Positions 34,160-43,642 of a stretch of DNA of 64,000 bases are shown one piece after another; the stretch's first letter is position 1; each line of letters begins with the position of its first letter. Source of the stretch: Vibrio navarrensis. Lineage in GTDB: Bacteria > Pseudomonadota > Gammaproteobacteria > Enterobacterales > Vibrionaceae. The position numbers and the translations under genes were made by a program. The stretch covers positions 744,001-808,000 of the forward strand of contig NZ_CP065218.1 of the NCBI RefSeq assembly GCF_015767675.1, written 5' to 3'. Below the pieces are notes generated by a model, which saw only the letters and a list, made by a program, of their open reading frames with translations, searched no databases and was not told where the DNA came from.

Positions 34160-36078
34160 TGAGCATGACATTATACAAGCAACTTGTGGTTGGTATGATT
34201 ACAGTGTTTATCCTGCTGATGGCATCAGTATTTGTAATCGAATTCAACACCACTCGGAATAGCCTAGAGCAGCAGCAACGCTCCGAGATGAACAACACCA
34301 TCAACACCGTTGGTTTGGCACTGGCCCCTTATCTGAAAGACAAAGATAAAGTGGCGGTGGAATCGGTGATCAACGCGTTGTTTGATGGCAGTTCTTACTC
34401 GGTGGTGCGGCTTATTTTCCTCGATTCAGGGGAAGAAATCATTCGCACTTACCCAGTCAAGCCGAACTCGGTGCCTGCTTGGTTTAGCAAATTGAATCTG
34501 TTCCAGCGCATCCATGATCAGCGCATCGTGACCAGTGGTTGGTTACAACTCGCGGAAGTGGAGATAGTGAGCCATCCGGGCGCTGCATACGAACAGCTTT
34601 GGCAAGCTTTTATGCGCCTTGTCAGCGCATTTAGTGGCATCTTTGTCATCGGTCTAGTCGCGATTGCTTACATCCTCAAACGCTCGCTGAAACCGCTCAC
34701 CGCCATCATTGAGAAGATGAACGATATCGCCAACAACAAGTTTGGCGAGCCACTCTCTCATCCTCACACCAAAGATTTGATTGCCGTCGTCGATGGCATT
34801 AACCGCATGTCATCACAGATTGAAGTCTCCTTTAAGATTCAGGCGAAAGAGGCACAACGTCTGCGTGAGCAGGCGTACATCGACCCTGTATCGAAGCTGG
34901 GCAACCGCTCTTTCTATATCAGTCAGCTCGATCAATGGCTCGCGGAAAATGCCCCCGGCGGCGTCGCGGTACTCAACGCAGAGTACATCGGCGAAGTGTA
35001 TGACAACAAAGATTATCAATCGGCCGATCGCATGGTGGCAGAGCTGGCAAAACAGCTCGAGAGCACCATCGCCGTTCCGGGCGCAACCATGGCACGCATC
35101 TCCAGCGATGAGTTTGGTTTTATCTTCCCTCACATGGATGAGAGTGAGCTCAAAATTGTCGCTGACAGCATCATCAATTGCGTGCAAATGCTCAATACTG
35201 ACCCAACGGGTACTGCTGATGCCAAAGTGGCGTTGGGGGTTGCACATAACAAAGACAGCAAAACGCGCACTGAAATGCTCTCTATGGTCGACAACGCACT
35301 GTCTAAAGCTAAAGCGTCACCAGAGCTTACCTACGGCTTTGTCGGCACCGACACACAAGGCAGTACCATGGGCAAACAACAGTGGAAAGCTTTGGTGGAA
35401 GAAGCGATTCACAACGATTGGATTCAGTTCCGTTTTCAATCAGCCAACAGCCGCACTGGCAATACGTTCCATCGTGAAGTCTTTTCCAGCATTGAAAAAG
35501 AGGGCGTGGTTTACCGTGCGAACCAATATCTCTACGCATTGGAGCAGCTCGAAGCGACCCACCTGTTTGACGAATACGTGATTGAATCAATGATCAAGCT
35601 GCTTGAGCGTAAAACCTTCACCGAGCCGATGGCGATCAACATCGCCCACAGCAGTCTGTCACAGCCCAGCTTCATCCGTTGGATAACCAATACACTGGAG
35701 AAACATAAATCGGTGGCGTCTTTGCTTCATTTTGAGATTCCAGAAGAGTGCTTTGTTAACCAGCCGCACCACACCGCTTTGCTGTGCCACGCCATTCGTA
35801 ACGCTGGTGCCGAGTTTGGCGTGGACAACTACGGTCGCAACTTCCAATCGCTCGATTACATAAATGAATATCGTCCTAGCTACGTCAAACTCGACTATCT
35901 GTTTACCCACAATCTGGACGATGAAAAGCAGAAATTCACCCTGACATCCATCTCTCGGGCAGCGCACAATTTGGGTATCACCACCATCGCCTCAAGGGTA
36001 GAAACCCAAACGCAGTTGGACTTCTTGTCAGAACATTTTGTTGAAGTATTCCAGGGCTTCATCGTAGATAAAGAGTAG
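34159..36078 (+). CDS. lapD: c-di-GMP receptor LapD (HAMP, degenerate GGDEF-EAL)
   Basis: Inner-membrane receptor of 639 residues. A first membrane helix (VVGMITVFILLMASVFVI), a LapD/MoxY periplasmic domain with conserved Trp region (PAWFSKLNLF), a second helix (SGIFVIGLVAIAYIL), a HAMP, then GGDEF and EAL domains. The GGDEF signature reads SSDEF and the EAL start reads HREVF, so both enzymes are inactive, as in known LapD. The EAL part binds c-di-GMP, and the periplasmic domain then holds LapG. It sits between lapG and lapB, consistent with this circuit. Confidence 0.93.
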   Translation: MSMTLYKQLVVGMITVFILLMASVFVIEFNTTRNSLEQQQRSEMNNTINTVGLALAPYLKDKDKVAVESVINALFDGSSYSVVRLIFLDSGEEIIRTYPVKPNSVPAWFSKLNLFQRIHDQRIVTSGWLQLAEVEIVSHPGAAYEQLWQAFMRLVSAFSGIFVIGLVAIAYILKRSLKPLTAIIEKMNDIANNKFGEPLSHPHTKDLIAVVDGINRMSSQIEVSFKIQAKEAQRLREQAYIDPVSKLGNRSFYISQLDQWLAENAPGGVAVLNAEYIGEVYDNKDYQSADRMVAELAKQLESTIAVPGATMARISSDEFGFIFPHMDESELKIVADSIINCVQMLNTDPTGTADAKVALGVAHNKDSKTRTEMLSMVDNALSKAKASPELTYGFVGTDTQGSTMGKQQWKALVEEAIHNDWIQFRFQSANSRTGNTFHREVFSSIEKEGVVYRANQYLYALEQLEATHLFDEYVIESMIKLLERKTFTEPMAINIAHSSLSQPSFIRWITNTLEKHKSVASLLHFEIPEECFVNQPHHTALLCHAIRNAGAEFGVDNYGRNFQSLDYINEYRPSYVKLDYLFTHNLDDEKQKFTLTSISRAAHNLGITTIASRVETQTQLDFLSEHFVEVFQGFIVDKE

Positions 36079-36090
36079 TAAGGTTATCTC

Positions 36091-38205
36091 ATGAAAGATC
36101 CATTGTTGAATTCGCTGATATACGTCAGCCGCTACTACGGACTGGCCAACTCGCCAGAGGCGCTAGTCAACGGTTTGCCACTCTCCGATGGCAAGCTGAC
36201 GCCTTTTCTGCTGCCACGATCTGCAGAGCGCGCGGGCTTGGTCGCGAAAGAGAACCGCGCTGAACTGGAAGCTATCTCCAGCTTAGTCTTGCCCGCCATT
36301 TTGCTGCTCAAAGGCGGCGACTCGTGCGTGCTTAACAGTGTCAGCCAAGAAAAAGGCGAAGCGGAAATCACCAACTTAGAAAGTGGCATGGTGCCAGTCG
36401 TCATTCCTTTGGACGAGCTCAAAGCTCAGTACACAGGGCGCTATTTCTTAGTCAAAAAGCAGTTCCGCTATGACGAGCGCTCACCAGAGATCCTCAAAAC
36501 GCGCGAAGGTCACTGGTTTTGGTCAACCTTGTGGCAATCAAAACACATCTATCGTGACGTGTTGATCGCTTCTATCCTGATTAACCTATTTGCCATCGCA
36601 GCACCGATGTTTACTCGTATTGTCTACGACAAGGTGGTACCAAATCTCGCCTTTGAAACCTTGTGGGTATTGGCAAGTGGGATTTTCGTTGTCTTCCTGT
36701 TCGATTTTGTCCTAAAAATGCTGCGCAACTACTTTATTGATGTGGCAGGGAAAAAATCGGACATTCTGATCTCTTCAAAGTTGTTTAGCAAAGTGATGGG
36801 CATTCGTATGGAATCGAAGCCACCCTCGGTCGGTGCTTTTGCTCGCCATTTGCAAGAGTTTGAATCGATTCGCGAGTTTTTCACATCGGCAACGATAAGC
36901 TCGCTGATCGACCTACCTTTCGCGTTGCTGTTTCTCTTACTGATTTGGCTGATGGCGGGTGACTTGGTTTGGGTGCCTATCATCGGCGTGCTGATCGTGA
37001 TGATTCACTCATTTCTAATTCAAGGCCCCCTACGCCGATCGATTGAAGAAGGATCTCGTTTGGCGTCGCAGAAATACGCTAATCTGATCGAAAGTTTAGC
37101 CGGGCTGGAAACGGTCAAACTGTTCAGCGCACAAGGGCAGTTTCAGTACCGCTGGGAAGAAGCGGTTGCGCATATGGCCAACTGGAACATCAAAACTCGC
37201 CGCATCACAGACAGCATCCAAAGTGCCGCTGGCTTTGTGCAACAAAGTGCCAACGTGGGTATGATCATTCTTGGCGTCTATCTCATCTCTGAGGGTGACC
37301 TTACTATGGGGGGCTTGATCGCTGCGACGATGCTGAGCGGCAAAGCGATCGGCCCGCTGGTGCAACTGTCACTGTTATCGACTCGCTACAATCAAGCAAA
37401 ATCGTCAATGACTATCATTAATAAGGTGATGGAAATGCCAGACGAGCAAGAAGAAGGCAAACGCTATATTCACCGCCCGATTGTGCAAGGCAAAATTGAG
37501 CTGGATCGAGTAACGTTCCACTACCCTGATGCCCCCATCGCTTCGATTCGTGATTTGAGCCTGACCATTAATCCAGGGGAGAAAGTCGCCATCATTGGCC
37601 GTATTGGTTCGGGTAAAACCACCCTTGAGCGGCTGATTATGGGCTTATACAAACCCACAGCTGGGCACGTGCGTATCGATGATACCGATATTGAGCAGTT
37701 GCATCATGTTGATATCCGTCGCAACATTGGCTGCGTTCCGCAAGACAGCACGCTGTTCTTTGGCTCCATTCGCGAGAACATAACCTTGGGGCGTACGTTG
37801 GTCGATGATAGGGATGTGTTAGACGCCGCTAACCGCGCAGGGGTAACCAACTTTACCCAAGCAGACCCAGCAGGTTTAGAGCGCCAAGTCGGCGAAGGCG
37901 GTGCGATGCTCTCAGGTGGGCAGCGACAATCGGTGACGATTGCACGCGCATTTTTGGGTCGGCCGCCAATCCTACTCATGGACGAGCCAACCAGTGCGAT
38001 GGATAACCGCTCAGAGATGCAAATCAAGCATCAGCTCTCTCAACTAAAAGCGAGTGAAACGCTGATTCTCATCACGCACAAAACCTCGATGTTGGATGTG
38101 GTGGAACGCGTCATCGTGATGGAAAAAGGCAGCATTATTGCCGATGGGCCCAAAGCACAGGTGCTCAGTGATCTCAAACAAGGCAAGGTTCGCGCCGTCA
38201 GTTAA
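36091..38205 (+). CDS. lapB: type I secretion ABC transporter LapB
   Basis: Export ATPase/permease of 704 residues. An N-terminal C39-peptidase-like domain lacks the catalytic Cys (about residues 1-130), as in LapB/HlyB types. A six-helix membrane domain (about 150-430) and the nucleotide-binding domain follow: Walker A GRIGSGKTT, signature LSGGQRQ, Walker B ILLMDEPTSAMD. It exports large RTX-type adhesins without a cleaved leader. Twelve bases separate it from lapD. A terminator follows directly. Confidence 0.94.
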   Translation: MKDPLLNSLIYVSRYYGLANSPEALVNGLPLSDGKLTPFLLPRSAERAGLVAKENRAELEAISSLVLPAILLLKGGDSCVLNSVSQEKGEAEITNLESGMVPVVIPLDELKAQYTGRYFLVKKQFRYDERSPEILKTREGHWFWSTLWQSKHIYRDVLIASILINLFAIAAPMFTRIVYDKVVPNLAFETLWVLASGIFVVFLFDFVLKMLRNYFIDVAGKKSDILISSKLFSKVMGIRMESKPPSVGAFARHLQEFESIREFFTSATISSLIDLPFALLFLLLIWLMAGDLVWVPIIGVLIVMIHSFLIQGPLRRSIEEGSRLASQKYANLIESLAGLETVKLFSAQGQFQYRWEEAVAHMANWNIKTRRITDSIQSAAGFVQQSANVGMIILGVYLISEGDLTMGGLIAATMLSGKAIGPLVQLSLLSTRYNQAKSSMTIINKVMEMPDEQEEGKRYIHRPIVQGKIELDRVTFHYPDAPIASIRDLSLTINPGEKVAIIGRIGSGKTTLERLIMGLYKPTAGHVRIDDTDIEQLHHVDIRRNIGCVPQDSTLFFGSIRENITLGRTLVDDRDVLDAANRAGVTNFTQADPAGLERQVGEGGAMLSGGQRQSVTIARAFLGRPPILLMDEPTSAMDNRSEMQIKHQLSQLKASETLILITHKTSMLDVVERVIVMEKGSIIADGPKAQVLSDLKQGKVRAVS

Positions 38206-38208
38206 CAC

Positions 38209-38237
38209 CAACCCCAGCACAGGCTGGGGTTGTTTTT
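38209..38237 (+). terminator. intrinsic terminator of the lap operon
   Basis: CAACCCCAGC (38209-38218) pairs with GCTGGGGTTG (38223-38232), 4-base loop, followed by TTTTTA. It lies 4 bases past the lapB stop. Confidence 0.93.
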
Positions 38238-38244
38238 ATCCTCA

Positions 38245-38259
38245 GTTTACAGTGTAAAT
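38245..38259. promoter_or_regulatory. parS2: parS2 centromere site
   Basis: TTTACAGTGTAAA (38246-38258) matches the parS2 palindrome exactly. It lies in the short gap between the lap terminator and the cysS fragment. Confidence 0.88.
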
Positions 38260-38278
38260 ACACCCATCGTATCCAGCC

Positions 38279-38500
38279 TTAACGCCGTTGTAACTTCGTC
38301 GAGTGGTTGCCAACGTCATTGACTTGATAACCGTTTAATCTCAGCACGCAAGTCAAAACATCAACAAACAAGTCGGTACGCAAATTGCCGATATGCGCGT
38401 AATCGTAAACCGTCGGGCCACAAGCATAGAGCCCGACCGCATTTTCCCGGATGGTACAAAAAGGCTGAAGGGTCCTTGTGAGCGTGTTAAATAACTGCAC
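38279..38500 (-). pseudogene. N-terminal fragment of a cysteinyl-tRNA synthetase
   Basis: The 73-residue frame resembles the first 60 residues of CysS: LFNTLTR at the start, [21 protein letters not shown] with the HIGN class I motif and the zinc-site Cys, then VLRLNGYQV. After that the sequence departs from CysS ([10 protein letters not shown]) and stops, so about 85% of the enzyme is missing. The only possible start is a GTG without ribosome binding site, just after the stop codon of the upstream FapA-domain gene. It is therefore a remnant, not a working gene. Confidence 0.78.
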
Positions 38501-38509
38501 GGGTGAGGG

Positions 38510-40186
38510 CTAGTTTGCGGCCACGTCTTCTTCTTCCAGGGTTGAGGAAACTTTGATCTCATACTGATTAAAACGGAAGATACTGCCACCATGAGTTCGC
38601 TTGGTGACCACCTGTTCATCACCAAATTGCACCGTCACTCGGGTGAACACTTTTTCCGTCGCTTCCACCGTATTGATTTCCAACAACGCATTGAATTCAG
38701 AGTCGACTGTTTCAAGCTCACCTTTAAGCGACTCGAGTTGTTCACTGTTTTGCGCTTTCAGCTCTGTAATTTCAGCCTCGACGCCTTCTTCCCTCTCCGC
38801 TTTGGGTGTCTTCTTAAATTCGAGTTCGCGACGAATCACATCCATCGTCTCTTCTTGGGCAATCTTATACTGCTCTTTGAGCGAAGCGATTTTATCTTTA
38901 TATGCTGCAAAACGAGCAAAGGCTTCAATCTTGGTCGCCGTATCCCCTTCAACACCAAGAAAGACACATTTTACTTTTCCGCCAACGCGGGCAACCCCAC
39001 CACTCAAGGTACCGTTTTTGCCGTTGGCATCCATCACGGTAAGATCATGACCGCACATAATGTCGTTGTTGAGTGAATGCACCGCAAGGTCAATGTTGTG
39101 CCCTGCCTGCAACTCACAATATTGTGCATAGTTGGCGCTAATATTGCCTTTGGTTTTAACCGAGCAGCTTTTGGCTTCACCCTCACTCACGGTATGACCG
39201 ATGATGCCTTTGCCAACCACAATATCGCCTTGTGCCTGCACATCGGCCGATTCGATAAAGCCGCCAACGGTGATCGAGCCTGTCGCGCGAACTTTCATCC
39301 CGGCTTCTATATCACCCGAGATCACCACATTGCCCTTAAATTTGATATGCCCCGTCCCGACACCGACGTTATTGAGGCACAACGCGCTGTCGACTTCGAT
39401 GGCTTTTTCTTTAATCAGAGGCATGCCCGCTTGACTGGCGACGAGTATGTTGGGATTGTAAGATGCGATTTCCGTTCCTTTGCCAGGTTTTAATGCTGCG
39501 TCTTTCCCGGCTAAAGGCGGAATGGCTTTGCCTTGAACCGTGAATCCCGGGGTACCTTTAGTGGCAGGCTCGCGACGCATCACTTCGTCTCCGCGTTCGA
39601 CGGTAATGGTTTCACCAAGATTGCGCATGTCGATTTTAGCGTTCGCTGACTTCCCTTTCTCCGGCTTAAGCACTCGCTTGGTGATGTCTTCCACCAGAGG
39701 AACAAATTGGGCATCTTTGCCTTTGACCGGTTGTTTGCCTTGTGCCACAGCTTGTACAAAACGCTCACCAGGTTTGAGCTGGTTGCTCATGACCAGCACT
39801 TTTTTCAAGGCCAGCTTGTTAATGCCTTTGGTAATATGCGCGCTGGCTAGGGCGTGGACTATCTCGCTACCGCGCAAACCTCGGCCTCCATAGGCACCCG
39901 TTATTTTCATACTGGCCAACATATCATTGTTTGACAGTTCGACTTCTAACTGCGCATTCAACCGTTTTGCCACCTCAATACCTTGATACGCTTCGGCCTT
40001 TTTCTCCCGCACACTGTTAATAAACCGCACCACTTCTGCTTCATCAAGAAACAGATTTCCAGCGTCCATCTCTGCCAGTACGGCGTCAATTTCTTTTCTG
40101 ATCAGCTCACCACCCAAATCCACTTCAGGGAGTTTGGCGATGATACTGGTCTTTTTTTCATTCCATGAAAGGCAAAGTTTCCACAT
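38510..40186 (-). CDS. FapA (DUF342) family protein
   Basis: The start is set at ATG 40186 (MWKLCLSWNEKK); an upstream in-frame Met at 40219 adds 11 residues without better support. The 558-residue product has the FapA/DUF342 layout. An N-terminal region is followed by the signature GTPGFTVQGKAIPPLAGKDA, then a right-handed beta-helix-like repeat part (VGTGHIKFKGNVVISGDIEAGMKV, ATGSITVGG, AQGDIVVGKGIIGH). A coiled coil at the end (IASLKEQYKIAQ...ITELKAQNSEQLESLKGELE) completes it. FapA proteins are linked to flagellar assembly regulation and polar structures, but no flagellar gene is near. Its function here is unknown. Confidence 0.85.
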   Translation of the reverse strand: MWKLCLSWNEKKTSIIAKLPEVDLGGELIRKEIDAVLAEMDAGNLFLDEAEVVRFINSVREKKAEAYQGIEVAKRLNAQLEVELSNNDMLASMKITGAYGGRGLRGSEIVHALASAHITKGINKLALKKVLVMSNQLKPGERFVQAVAQGKQPVKGKDAQFVPLVEDITKRVLKPEKGKSANAKIDMRNLGETITVERGDEVMRREPATKGTPGFTVQGKAIPPLAGKDAALKPGKGTEIASYNPNILVASQAGMPLIKEKAIEVDSALCLNNVGVGTGHIKFKGNVVISGDIEAGMKVRATGSITVGGFIESADVQAQGDIVVGKGIIGHTVSEGEAKSCSVKTKGNISANYAQYCELQAGHNIDLAVHSLNNDIMCGHDLTVMDANGKNGTLSGGVARVGGKVKCVFLGVEGDTATKIEAFARFAAYKDKIASLKEQYKIAQEETMDVIRRELEFKKTPKAEREEGVEAEITELKAQNSEQLESLKGELETVDSEFNALLEINTVEATEKVFTRVTVQFGDEQVVTKRTHGGSIFRFNQYEIKVSSTLEEEDVAAN

Positions 40187-40354
40187 AAACAGCCACGTGC
40201 AGTTAAAGCCAAAAGACAATCTTGGAACTAGTCTAACGAAAATGAGGATCGCTGAGAATCATTGAAAGGGAATAATCTGGCTCACATCACTAAAGGGTAT
40301 GTCGAACGAGATTGCATCCAGTTTGTGACAGTGGGTCTATTTCTTGCCCAATCG

Positions 40355-40369
40355 GTTTACACTGTAAAT
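40355..40369. promoter_or_regulatory. parS2: parS2 centromere site
   Basis: TTTACACTGTAAA (40356-40368) matches the parS2 palindrome exactly. It is the first of a cluster of three within 200 bases. Confidence 0.9.
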
Positions 40370-40493
40370 CCACATCGCTAGCCACAAACAAAAAGAAGCC
40401 GATTAGGTAAAGCGCAACATCGAGGGTATTTTTATTTTCCGCTGAAGCTCACAATCTCTATGTATTTGGAATAAACCGCTAAAGCCACGAGCG

Positions 40494-40508
40494 ATTTACA
40501 GTGTAAAG
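40494..40508. promoter_or_regulatory. parS2: parS2 centromere site
   Basis: TTTACAGTGTAAA (40495-40507) matches the parS2 palindrome exactly. Second of the three-site cluster. Confidence 0.9.
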
Positions 40509-40518
40509 AGCAATGGGT

Positions 40519-42573
40519 TTACTCTGCAAGATGCTCCAATTTACATTGTAAATTCGATAGAGAAACGAGTTGGCGCACATCGTCTCTTAGCGCTTGTTCT
40601 GCTTGTTTGCGACCAGGAAAAGCAAAACGCGCAGCGCAGCGCTGCCACGACTGGTTGAGCAACACTTTGCTGATTAGCAGATCCGACAAGCTCTCCACGT
40701 CAAGCGACAATAGCCAAGCTTTAAGCCAAGGTTGGACGCTGTCAAAACTGTTACCACCTTCAGCATAATTGACAATCAGCGCGATACAAGTCGGATTGGG
40801 GCTTGAGTAGCTCACCGTGTTGAGCAGCGATCGCACCAGCATCGCATCCAACTCGGAAAAGCTCAACGACAGATAATCCGGCAGTGTCTCCTTGAACATC
40901 AGATGCGCTTGGGCTTGCCATATTTCAGCCAACGAACTTAACGCTTTCACCATCACCAGAGAATGGCATCCACTGGCTGCATCTTGAGAAAAACCCAATC
41001 GCAGTGGCACATAACCCGCTCGCTGCCAGAAGCGAACCAATCCCGCGCTGGCGCCAAAGCTGGTAGCAAGATAATCCGTTTTATCTTTAAGCAGAGTTTG
41101 TAACTGAGCCAATAGATTCTGCCCGATGCCACGCCCTTGCCAATCTGGGTGAACAGCAATCCGCATTACTCGTGTCGCGGTTTGCTGCGCAGCTTGCGTG
41201 ATGCCGAGATGATTGGCAATGGTGGTCGCAACCAAATGCCCGGCTGGGCGCCTATGTCCAAGCTGAATCGCTTTAATCAGATCGGCGTCCAACCCGCCTT
41301 CCTCAACGGTCAAAATGCAGCACACGACAGCATCTTGCACTTGTGCCAAGTAAAGCTGACACGCCTCATCGGCGAGCAACTGAAGTAAGTCATTGGGTGT
41401 GGTTTGATAATGCGCGTTGACCAAAAGAGAGATACAGGATTGGAGTACCGCTGGCTGTGCAAGTAATTCAGCTTTACTCACTAAGCGTAAGCTCAACGCA
41501 TCACTAATCACGTCATCAATCGACACATCATCGCTTTGTAACAAAAAGGCACGATTGAGCCACTCTTCCAGTGGGTCATTTCTCTTCCAGCGGATCGGCT
41601 GCTCTAAGTGATACGCTTTCATTCCGGGGCGCTCAGCTTGCAGCCAAGGGATAAACTTATTAGAAAAACCTCTGCCGCACCCTTCGTAACCATGAACGGT
41701 AGAAGAGAAGACCAAACGATGATAGTCAACGACCATCGCTTTTAGCATCGGCAAAGGAATGGCTGCAGCTTCATCAACCAGCAAGAGATCACACGATGGG
41801 CGTTGTGATAACAGCTCATCGGGCGCAATAAATTGCAGTGACGATTCACTGGTACGAAACATGAATTTCCCATCGCTTTGGGCACTGGATAACTGTGTTT
41901 GTGCGTGGAAAAATAATGTTTCAACTGCTGAAAATGACGGCGCGGTCAGCAAAATTTTCAACGGCCGCTGCTGCATTAACTGGCCACAAGCCAGACCAAG
42001 CGCACTGCTTTTTCCTCGTCCTCGGTCTGCCGTCAGCACAAGAGGCCGCTTGCGATGCCCAGTCAGCACTTTTTTGACCGATTCGATGGCATGACGCTGA
42101 TCCGCGAAGCCATCTTCAACCTCTGGCGCTACAACCAACTGGGGAACCTGTGTGACCTGCCCTTTGTTAATTTGCACTAACTCGGCGAAGTGACGCTCTA
42201 ACCAAGCTTGAGCATAAGAGGTTGTTGGTCCATCACTGGGTAATATCAGCAAAATCCCGCCGCCAACTAATGCACCACAAGCCGCGGTGAAACTATTGGC
42301 ATCAAACGGCTGGCGCGCATCGACAACAAGAACTTGGCACTCCTGCCCTAAAAGGCGCTGCCCTTGTTTATATCCGACCGCTTTTCTGATCTGCGGATGA
42401 AAGTCATCACGTAGCCCAACAGAAAAAATGACCGCCGAAGTTTGCAGAGTTAGCCAGTGATGCAGTTGTTCATCTTGCCAACTAGCGTCACCACGCAAAA
42501 CCACGCCATAACGCCAGCCTGTCGTTGATGCTTGCTGATAAATCGCATGCAACGCTTGTAAAGGAGTGTCCAT
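40519..42573 (-). CDS. tmcA: tRNA(Met) cytidine acetyltransferase TmcA
   Basis: Enzyme of 684 residues that makes N4-acetylcytidine at the wobble base of elongator tRNA-Met using ATP and acetyl-CoA. An N-terminal domain is followed by an RNA-helicase-like ATPase (Walker A TADRGRGKSSALGLACG, Walker B LLLVDEAAAIPLPML). Then comes a GNAT acetyltransferase (VMRIAVHPDWQGRGIGQNLLAQL) and a C-terminal tRNA-binding tail. Length fits the family. It is downstream of parB2 on the same strand, separated by a terminator. A parS2 site lies inside its last codons, where it constrains the coding sequence (LSNLQCKLE). Confidence 0.95.
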   Translation of the reverse strand: MDTPLQALHAIYQQASTTGWRYGVVLRGDASWQDEQLHHWLTLQTSAVIFSVGLRDDFHPQIRKAVGYKQGQRLLGQECQVLVVDARQPFDANSFTAACGALVGGGILLILPSDGPTTSYAQAWLERHFAELVQINKGQVTQVPQLVVAPEVEDGFADQRHAIESVKKVLTGHRKRPLVLTADRGRGKSSALGLACGQLMQQRPLKILLTAPSFSAVETLFFHAQTQLSSAQSDGKFMFRTSESSLQFIAPDELLSQRPSCDLLLVDEAAAIPLPMLKAMVVDYHRLVFSSTVHGYEGCGRGFSNKFIPWLQAERPGMKAYHLEQPIRWKRNDPLEEWLNRAFLLQSDDVSIDDVISDALSLRLVSKAELLAQPAVLQSCISLLVNAHYQTTPNDLLQLLADEACQLYLAQVQDAVVCCILTVEEGGLDADLIKAIQLGHRRPAGHLVATTIANHLGITQAAQQTATRVMRIAVHPDWQGRGIGQNLLAQLQTLLKDKTDYLATSFGASAGLVRFWQRAGYVPLRLGFSQDAASGCHSLVMVKALSSLAEIWQAQAHLMFKETLPDYLSLSFSELDAMLVRSLLNTVSYSSPNPTCIALIVNYAEGGNSFDSVQPWLKAWLLSLDVESLSDLLISKVLLNQSWQRCAARFAFPGRKQAEQALRDDVRQLVSLSNLQCKLEHLAE
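40539..40553. promoter_or_regulatory. parS2: parS2 centromere site inside tmcA
   Basis: TTTACATTGTAAA (40540-40552) matches the parS2 palindrome exactly. Third of the cluster, within the 3' end of the tmcA coding region. Confidence 0.9.
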
Positions 42574-42614
42574 AAATCGTACCCAAGTTCGAAGTGTGCT
42601 TATGGTAGCACAGG

Positions 42615-42645
42615 ATCAAAAAAAGCCGCATCAGCGGCTTTTTCG
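42615..42645 (-). terminator. intrinsic terminator of parAB2
   Basis: AAAGCCGC (42622-42629) pairs with GCGGCTTT (42634-42641), 4-base loop. A-run and T-run flank it on both sides, so it works in both directions; it lies 20 bases past the parB2 stop. Confidence 0.9.
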
Positions 42646-42660
42646 TCAACAAATGGCGGT

Positions 42661-43635
42661 TTATCCTAGCTTGGATTCAAGGAATTTGAGGATCTCATCC
42701 ATCGTTTGGTCATCTATTTTCTTTAGTGTCAGCGCCAAATTACTGCCCTTACGGCTGTAAGACGCGCGTCCTTTGATAAGCTCTGTCTTCTCTGCTTTGG
42801 CTTGAGGCTTAGTTGGTAGCAACTCAGACATCCACTGCTCAAGCGTTTCCGTCACTTCTTTGGTCAAACGCGCCACTCCCTGAGCCTGACTACGTTGCCA
42901 AACCAGCCCTTCTTCACTCAGACATTTATGCAAAAGCTGCGTTTGTTGCTCACTTGGCAAAGAGAAGTACTGTTTGTGCAGTTTTACGATCGTCGGGCGG
43001 CCAAGCTCGCTCACGTTTGGGTAAGCTTGCAGCAACTCCATAGGCAGCGAAGCCGCTTTGAGCGCGCCGCTAACCAATGCCTCACTACATTGGAACATTT
43101 TTGCCAGCGCTTTTTGATCTTCGGCTTCCCCTTTATCCAACTTCGCCTGCATCTCTTTGCCTTTCTCGTACAGCGAGAGTGGCTTGTGTGCATTAGCGAC
43201 ATCAGACAAAAATTTCGCCTGCTCGGCACTGATGTTATCGGCGACATAAATGAGGAAATCTTGCTTCGCGAGAATACAAGACATACGACGGCGACTACCA
43301 TCGAGCACTTCGATCTTACCTTCAGCTGCACGACGACCGACCGCAGGGTATTGCTGCCCTCTCTCTTTGAGCGTACTTAAAACATCGGACAACGCGTGTT
43401 CGTTTAAAAATGCCTGTTCACGTGCATTTTCTGCAAACACGACCGTTTTCTGTTCCACCTCTTGAGCGGCAATACGCACCAATTCAAACGTGACGCTCTG
43501 CTCTCCCGCCACAGACAGTTCAATCACTTGTGCTTGTTCTTTCGCCGCAGTCTGCGCCTCTTGAGGTGTGGTGACTCGGCGCTTATCTGCTTTACCAAAG
43601 AGTTTGGCATTGAGTTCTGAAGTTCTGATTGCCAT
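42661..43635 (-). CDS. parB2: chromosome II partition protein ParB2
   Basis: DNA-binding partition protein of 324 residues. ParB/Spo0J features: the CTP-binding N-terminal part (GRRAAEGKIEVLDGSRRRMSCIL, with the arginine-rich box), then a helix-turn-helix (KALAKMFQCSEALVSGALKAASLP) and a C-terminal dimer domain. It should bind the seven parS2 sites in this window and load them for segregation by ParA2. It follows parA2 by 7 bases, forming a parAB operon, next to oriC2 as on other Vibrio second chromosomes. Confidence 0.95.
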   Translation of the reverse strand: MAIRTSELNAKLFGKADKRRVTTPQEAQTAAKEQAQVIELSVAGEQSVTFELVRIAAQEVEQKTVVFAENAREQAFLNEHALSDVLSTLKERGQQYPAVGRRAAEGKIEVLDGSRRRMSCILAKQDFLIYVADNISAEQAKFLSDVANAHKPLSLYEKGKEMQAKLDKGEAEDQKALAKMFQCSEALVSGALKAASLPMELLQAYPNVSELGRPTIVKLHKQYFSLPSEQQTQLLHKCLSEEGLVWQRSQAQGVARLTKEVTETLEQWMSELLPTKPQAKAEKTELIKGRASYSRKGSNLALTLKKIDDQTMDEILKFLESKLG

Positions 43636-43642
43636 GACTTAT

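Larger units (their letters stand above)
40187..40518. other. intergenic region with two parS2 sites
   Basis: About 330 bases without a gene between the FapA-domain protein and tmcA. It holds parS2 sites at 40355 and 40494, and a third lies just inside the tmcA end. No other element was recognised; the promoter of the FapA-domain gene must be here. Confidence 0.6.

Noticed and set aside
35585..35600. TGATCAAGC in lapD as an RctB site
   Set aside because: Only the core is shared; expected by chance in coding sequence.
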